Origin: Gaeumannomyces sp. JS-464
Lineage: Eukaryota; Ascomycota; Sordariomycetes; Magnaporthales; Magnaporthaceae
Assembly (NCBI GenBank): GCA_002197995.1
Contig: NGZR01000002.1
Coordinates: 7,006,001-7,070,000, forward strand
Length of the DNA stretch: 64,000 nucleotides
Direction of reading: 5' to 3'
Made by a program: the position numbers and the translations under genes. Below, piece by piece: positions 61,809 to 64,000 of this stretch. How positions within the stretch are numbered: the stretch's first letter is position 1; each line of letters opens with the position of its first letter. The notes under the pieces were generated by a model, which worked only from the letters and a program-made list of their open reading frames with translations, did no database searches and was not told where the DNA came from.

Positions 61809-62757
61809 ATGGGACGGGCTCGGGCTCCCTGAGTCAACGCGGACTCGTGATATGGAATGGAGCCCCTGCAATATCACGACCGCTCCCAAGCCGTCCGTCC
61901 ATCAACGCCGTGGAGCCGGGACGCTGTTTTTGGGCCGGTGAGGGAGGTGACGCGGGGACTAAACCTTCTTCTCTGCGCCCAAAACACTTGCCAGGCCACT
62001 ATGGAACCCGGAGTTACCACCCACAACTGTTTGTTGAGCATATCCTGCCTCTTTGGGGGGCATAGTCGCGAGCTATGAGCGAGCGATGAGCGATCGGTGA
62101 CCCCATACGCGAAAGCATCGGGCTGACCAGGCACGTTTGGAAAGGCCACGGGACGAAGGATGTTGCTGCTGTTGCATTCGGAGGGCCGACTTGCTTCGTG
62201 GCACCGCACGGGGATACCATCCGGCTTGGAGGGTGCCTGAGCTACACCACACAGCTAAAGACCTGTACCTAGGCAGCGCGCCGCCGAGCCTTCCTCCAGG
62301 CCAAAGGTCGCCCCGTGTGCAATCTCGGAACCAGCAAGCTCTCCGGTGGAGAGCAGGAAAGGGAGGGCCCAAACCAGGACGATGCCGCCGGCAGCTCCGG
62401 CGCCCGGTTTCCAGGTTGTAATGGAAAGAAGATGGTGGTGGCGGCGGCTGGTGGTGAGAGGGGCAAGTGGTGTGATTTCTCCATGTTGATCTACAACGCA
62501 TTGCCGTTCGGGACCAAAGAAAGAGTAGATTTGATCTGAAGCAGACCGAGGGCGTATCGAGAGGTCGTGGAACCACACCAAAGCACCAAATTCGTACATG
62601 ACACGCCATGGCACGTTGCCGGCCACTGCCGACAGTCCCGAAGAAAAAGGAAAGGAAAAAGAGTAGTCCGCGCGACCAAACGTATTGGCTGTACCCTCCC
62701 CAAAATAGGAAAAACATCTTGGTAATCACATACACGCGTGCCACTGGTGGCCTATCG

Positions 62758-63912
62758 TCATAGTCCATCATCGGCTGCGGTGGCGGCGGCCCAGAGGGGG
62801 AGGTAGTGCTTGACGTTCTCGTAGACCAGGAAGGTGACCCAGGTGGCAGGCAGGACCCTGACGACGCCCGGGACGAGGCCGCGGTAGAAGCCCCTGGGGC
62901 CCTCCTCGCGCCACAAGCGGCGGGCGACGCCGCTGATGCCGCGGCCGAAGCGGGCCTCGGCGTCGTAGTTCTGCAGGCGGCTGCGCAGGACCTGGTACGG
63001 GTACGTGGCCGCGCCCGCCGTCAGCTTGGCCGCCGTCGAGATGACGACCGTGGCCTCGTTGCTGATGGCGGTCGCCGCTGTTGCCGCCGCGTCGTCCTCC
63101 CCGCCGCCACGAGCGTCGTGACCACCCTGCCGTTGTTGTTCTTGTTTCTGGCGTCGCTGTCGCCGCAGCCTCCGGTTGAGGTACACGCGCTTGGCGGGCT
63201 CGTAGACGGCGAACTGCACCGCGCCGTGGCTGACGCCGAGCAGGCTGATCCCCAGGCCCCTGTAGAACCCCCTGACCCTTCGCCGTGCCAGATGCGTGCT
63301 GCGCCCGCCCACATGCTGGGGTAGGCGCCGGCGCTGCCCCGGTCCGACGACAGCATGCGCGTCTTGAGCACCCAGACCGGGTTCGTCAGCACCTGCACGC
63401 CCGCGCCCGCCAGCGCCGAGCTGACAAAGTAGTCGGCGGGCGTCAGCTGTTGCTGCTGCTGCTGATGCTGGTCCGAGCCGCTGTCCCGTTTCAGCAGCAT
63501 CACGGCGCGCTCGCACCGGCTCTTGAGGAAGAAGAAGGACGCCCAGCTGGCCGCGTTGCCGACCAGGTTCGGCGTCAGGCCGCGGTACAGCGCCGCGACG
63601 GGGCTCTGCGTCTGCACCAGCGATCGCAGCAGGGCCACGGTGGTGAGCCGAGAGGTCGCCGGCCGTGCCGAGCCCGCAGACGCTGCCGCTGCGGTTGCTG
63701 CCGCGATGTTGCTTCGGTGGACTTTGGATTGGCCGGTTTAGCATTAGACCAAGAAGATGGCGGAGAAAAAAAAAACACTTACTCTGCATGCGCGTCTTCA
63801 CAATGTCGAGCGGGTGCACGACGAGCGTGGCGACGGTGCCGGCCGAAAGGCCCGCGATCGTCTCGATCAGGGCGGGAGAGAGACCACCCGCATCTTTGGC
63901 CACTCTCATCAA
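62758..63912 (-). CDS. Mitochondrial carrier, FLX1 / SLC25A32 type, frame interrupted once
   Basis: Three-repeat SLC25 carrier. Exon 1 (63783-63912) has LIETIAGLSAGTVATLVVHP then LDIVKTRMQ, the first PLDxVKTR signature. An intron (GTAAGT.., branch GCTAAAC, acceptor AAG at ~63722) joins IHRSNIAAA; the second repeat has ALYRGLTPNLVGNAASWASF and NPVWVLKTRM; the third has ATYPYQVLRSRLQ and GFYRGLVPGVVRVLPATWVT. NPVWVLKTRM and TYPYQV(L/V)RSRLQ are the hallmarks of the FAD/folate carrier branch (yeast Flx1, human SLC25A32). A C/G3 run at 63276-63278 is one base short, breaking the frame between IWHGEG and VRGFYRGLG. A Gln/Arg/Gly-rich insertion sits in a matrix loop. About 364 aa once corrected. 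Confidence 0.85.
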   Translation of the reverse strand: MMRVAKDAGGLSPALIETIAGLSAGTVATLVVHPLDIVKTRMQSKCFFFLRHLLGLMLNRPIQSPPKQHRGSNRSGSVCGLGTAGDLSAHHRGPAAIAGADAEPRRGAVPRPDAEPGRQRGQLGVLLLPQEPVRARRDAAETGQRLGPASAAAATADARRLLCQLGAGGRGRAGADEPGLGAQDAHAVVGPGQRRRLPQHVGGRSTHLARRRVRGFYRGLGISLLGVSHGAVQFAVYEPAKRVYLNRRLRRQRRQKQEQQRQGGHDARGGGEDDAAATAATAISNEATVVISTAAKLTAGAATYPYQVLRSRLQNYDAEARFGRGISGVARRLWREEGPRGFYRGLVPGVVRVLPATWVTFLVYENVKHYLPLWAAATAADDGL

Positions 63913-64000
63913 AAGGGCGAGACTGTTATCTTTTCTCCAGGGCCCCTCCTCAGGCCATTTTCTTTCGGTGCAAGAGTATACCGGCGGCGACGTCAGGTTC
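63913..64000. other. 5' flank of the carrier gene
   Basis: 88 bases to the window edge; no feature seen. Confidence 0.5.

Larger units (their letters stand above)
44855..62757. other. 17.9-kb gene-poor region upstream of the C2H2 factor
   Basis: I found no protein family, tRNA or transposon signature on either strand. ORFs such as the 305-aa minus frame at 45628-46545 have random-looking composition. The region is dense in low-complexity DNA: TG repeat (46,929-46,978), A20 (49,218-49,238), AT-rich AAATA repeats (52,996-53,046), C13 (53,858), A-runs (55,020-55,050), GAT repeat (56,861-56,890), CCTA repeats (58,198-58,217), a G29 run (61,778-61,806), and CTG runs (54,127-54,150; 59,090). C/T-rich and CCTACCTA-motif stretches recur. 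It may be the long promoter and leader of the C2H2 gene plus non-coding RNA, or an unannotated lineage-specific region. Confidence 0.5.

Overview
This window looks like nuclear chromosomal DNA of a filamentous ascomycete, most probably a Sordariomycete. Genes carry short GT..AG introns with CTAAC/CTAAAC branch sites. Intergenic DNA is long and rich in pyrimidine tracts and microsatellites. The actin is near-identical to filamentous-fungal gamma-actin, and the families present (division 1 chitin synthase, fungal C2H2 regulators, CBM18/LysM-type GH18 chitinase, F-box/ankyrin protein) fit that group. I cannot name the species.

Layout. 1-9.5 kb is an accessory-looking, degraded stretch: a GH18 chitinase running off the left edge (minus), an unidentified frameshifted gene (~3.4-4.4 kb), a broken F-box/ankyrin gene (5.0-7.2 kb) and a copia-type Gag-like ORF without pol (8.1-8.8 kb). 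9.5-19 kb holds a fungal C2H2 protein (minus), a membrane-anchored LysM protein (plus), an 87-aa putative mitochondrial membrane protein (minus), a 57-aa SH3/KOW-like mini-protein (minus), homoserine kinase (minus) and a four-TM protein (plus). 21-25 kb carries a chitin synthase with a GC-AG first intron. 25.3-25.8 kb is a secreted NTF2/SnoaL-like protein. 29-38.2 kb is a compact housekeeping block: actin (+), a GGQ release-factor-like protein (-), a serine palmitoyltransferase small subunit (+), ELP2 (-) and URM1 (+). 42.9-44.9 kb encodes a four-finger C2H2 transcription factor (-). About 18 kb then follows with no convincing gene (44.9-62.7 kb). The right end holds an FLX1/SLC25A32-type mitochondrial carrier (-).

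How genes relate. ELP2 and URM1 are head to head about 465 bp apart and act in the two arms of the same tRNA modification, wobble mcm5s2U34, which is the clearest functional pairing here. Chitin synthase, chitinase and the LysM protein all relate to chitin but are not clustered.

Main caution. Seven or more genes have reading frames broken by single-base length changes, nearly all in homopolymers: chitinase, F-box, C2H2 at 10 kb, NTF2-like, ELP2, the C2H2 factor and the carrier. The conserved ones are unlikely to be dead, so much of this is best read as sequencing or assembly error. No tRNA, rRNA, CRISPR array or complete transposon was recognised. I found no clear evidence of an entirely new biological system.
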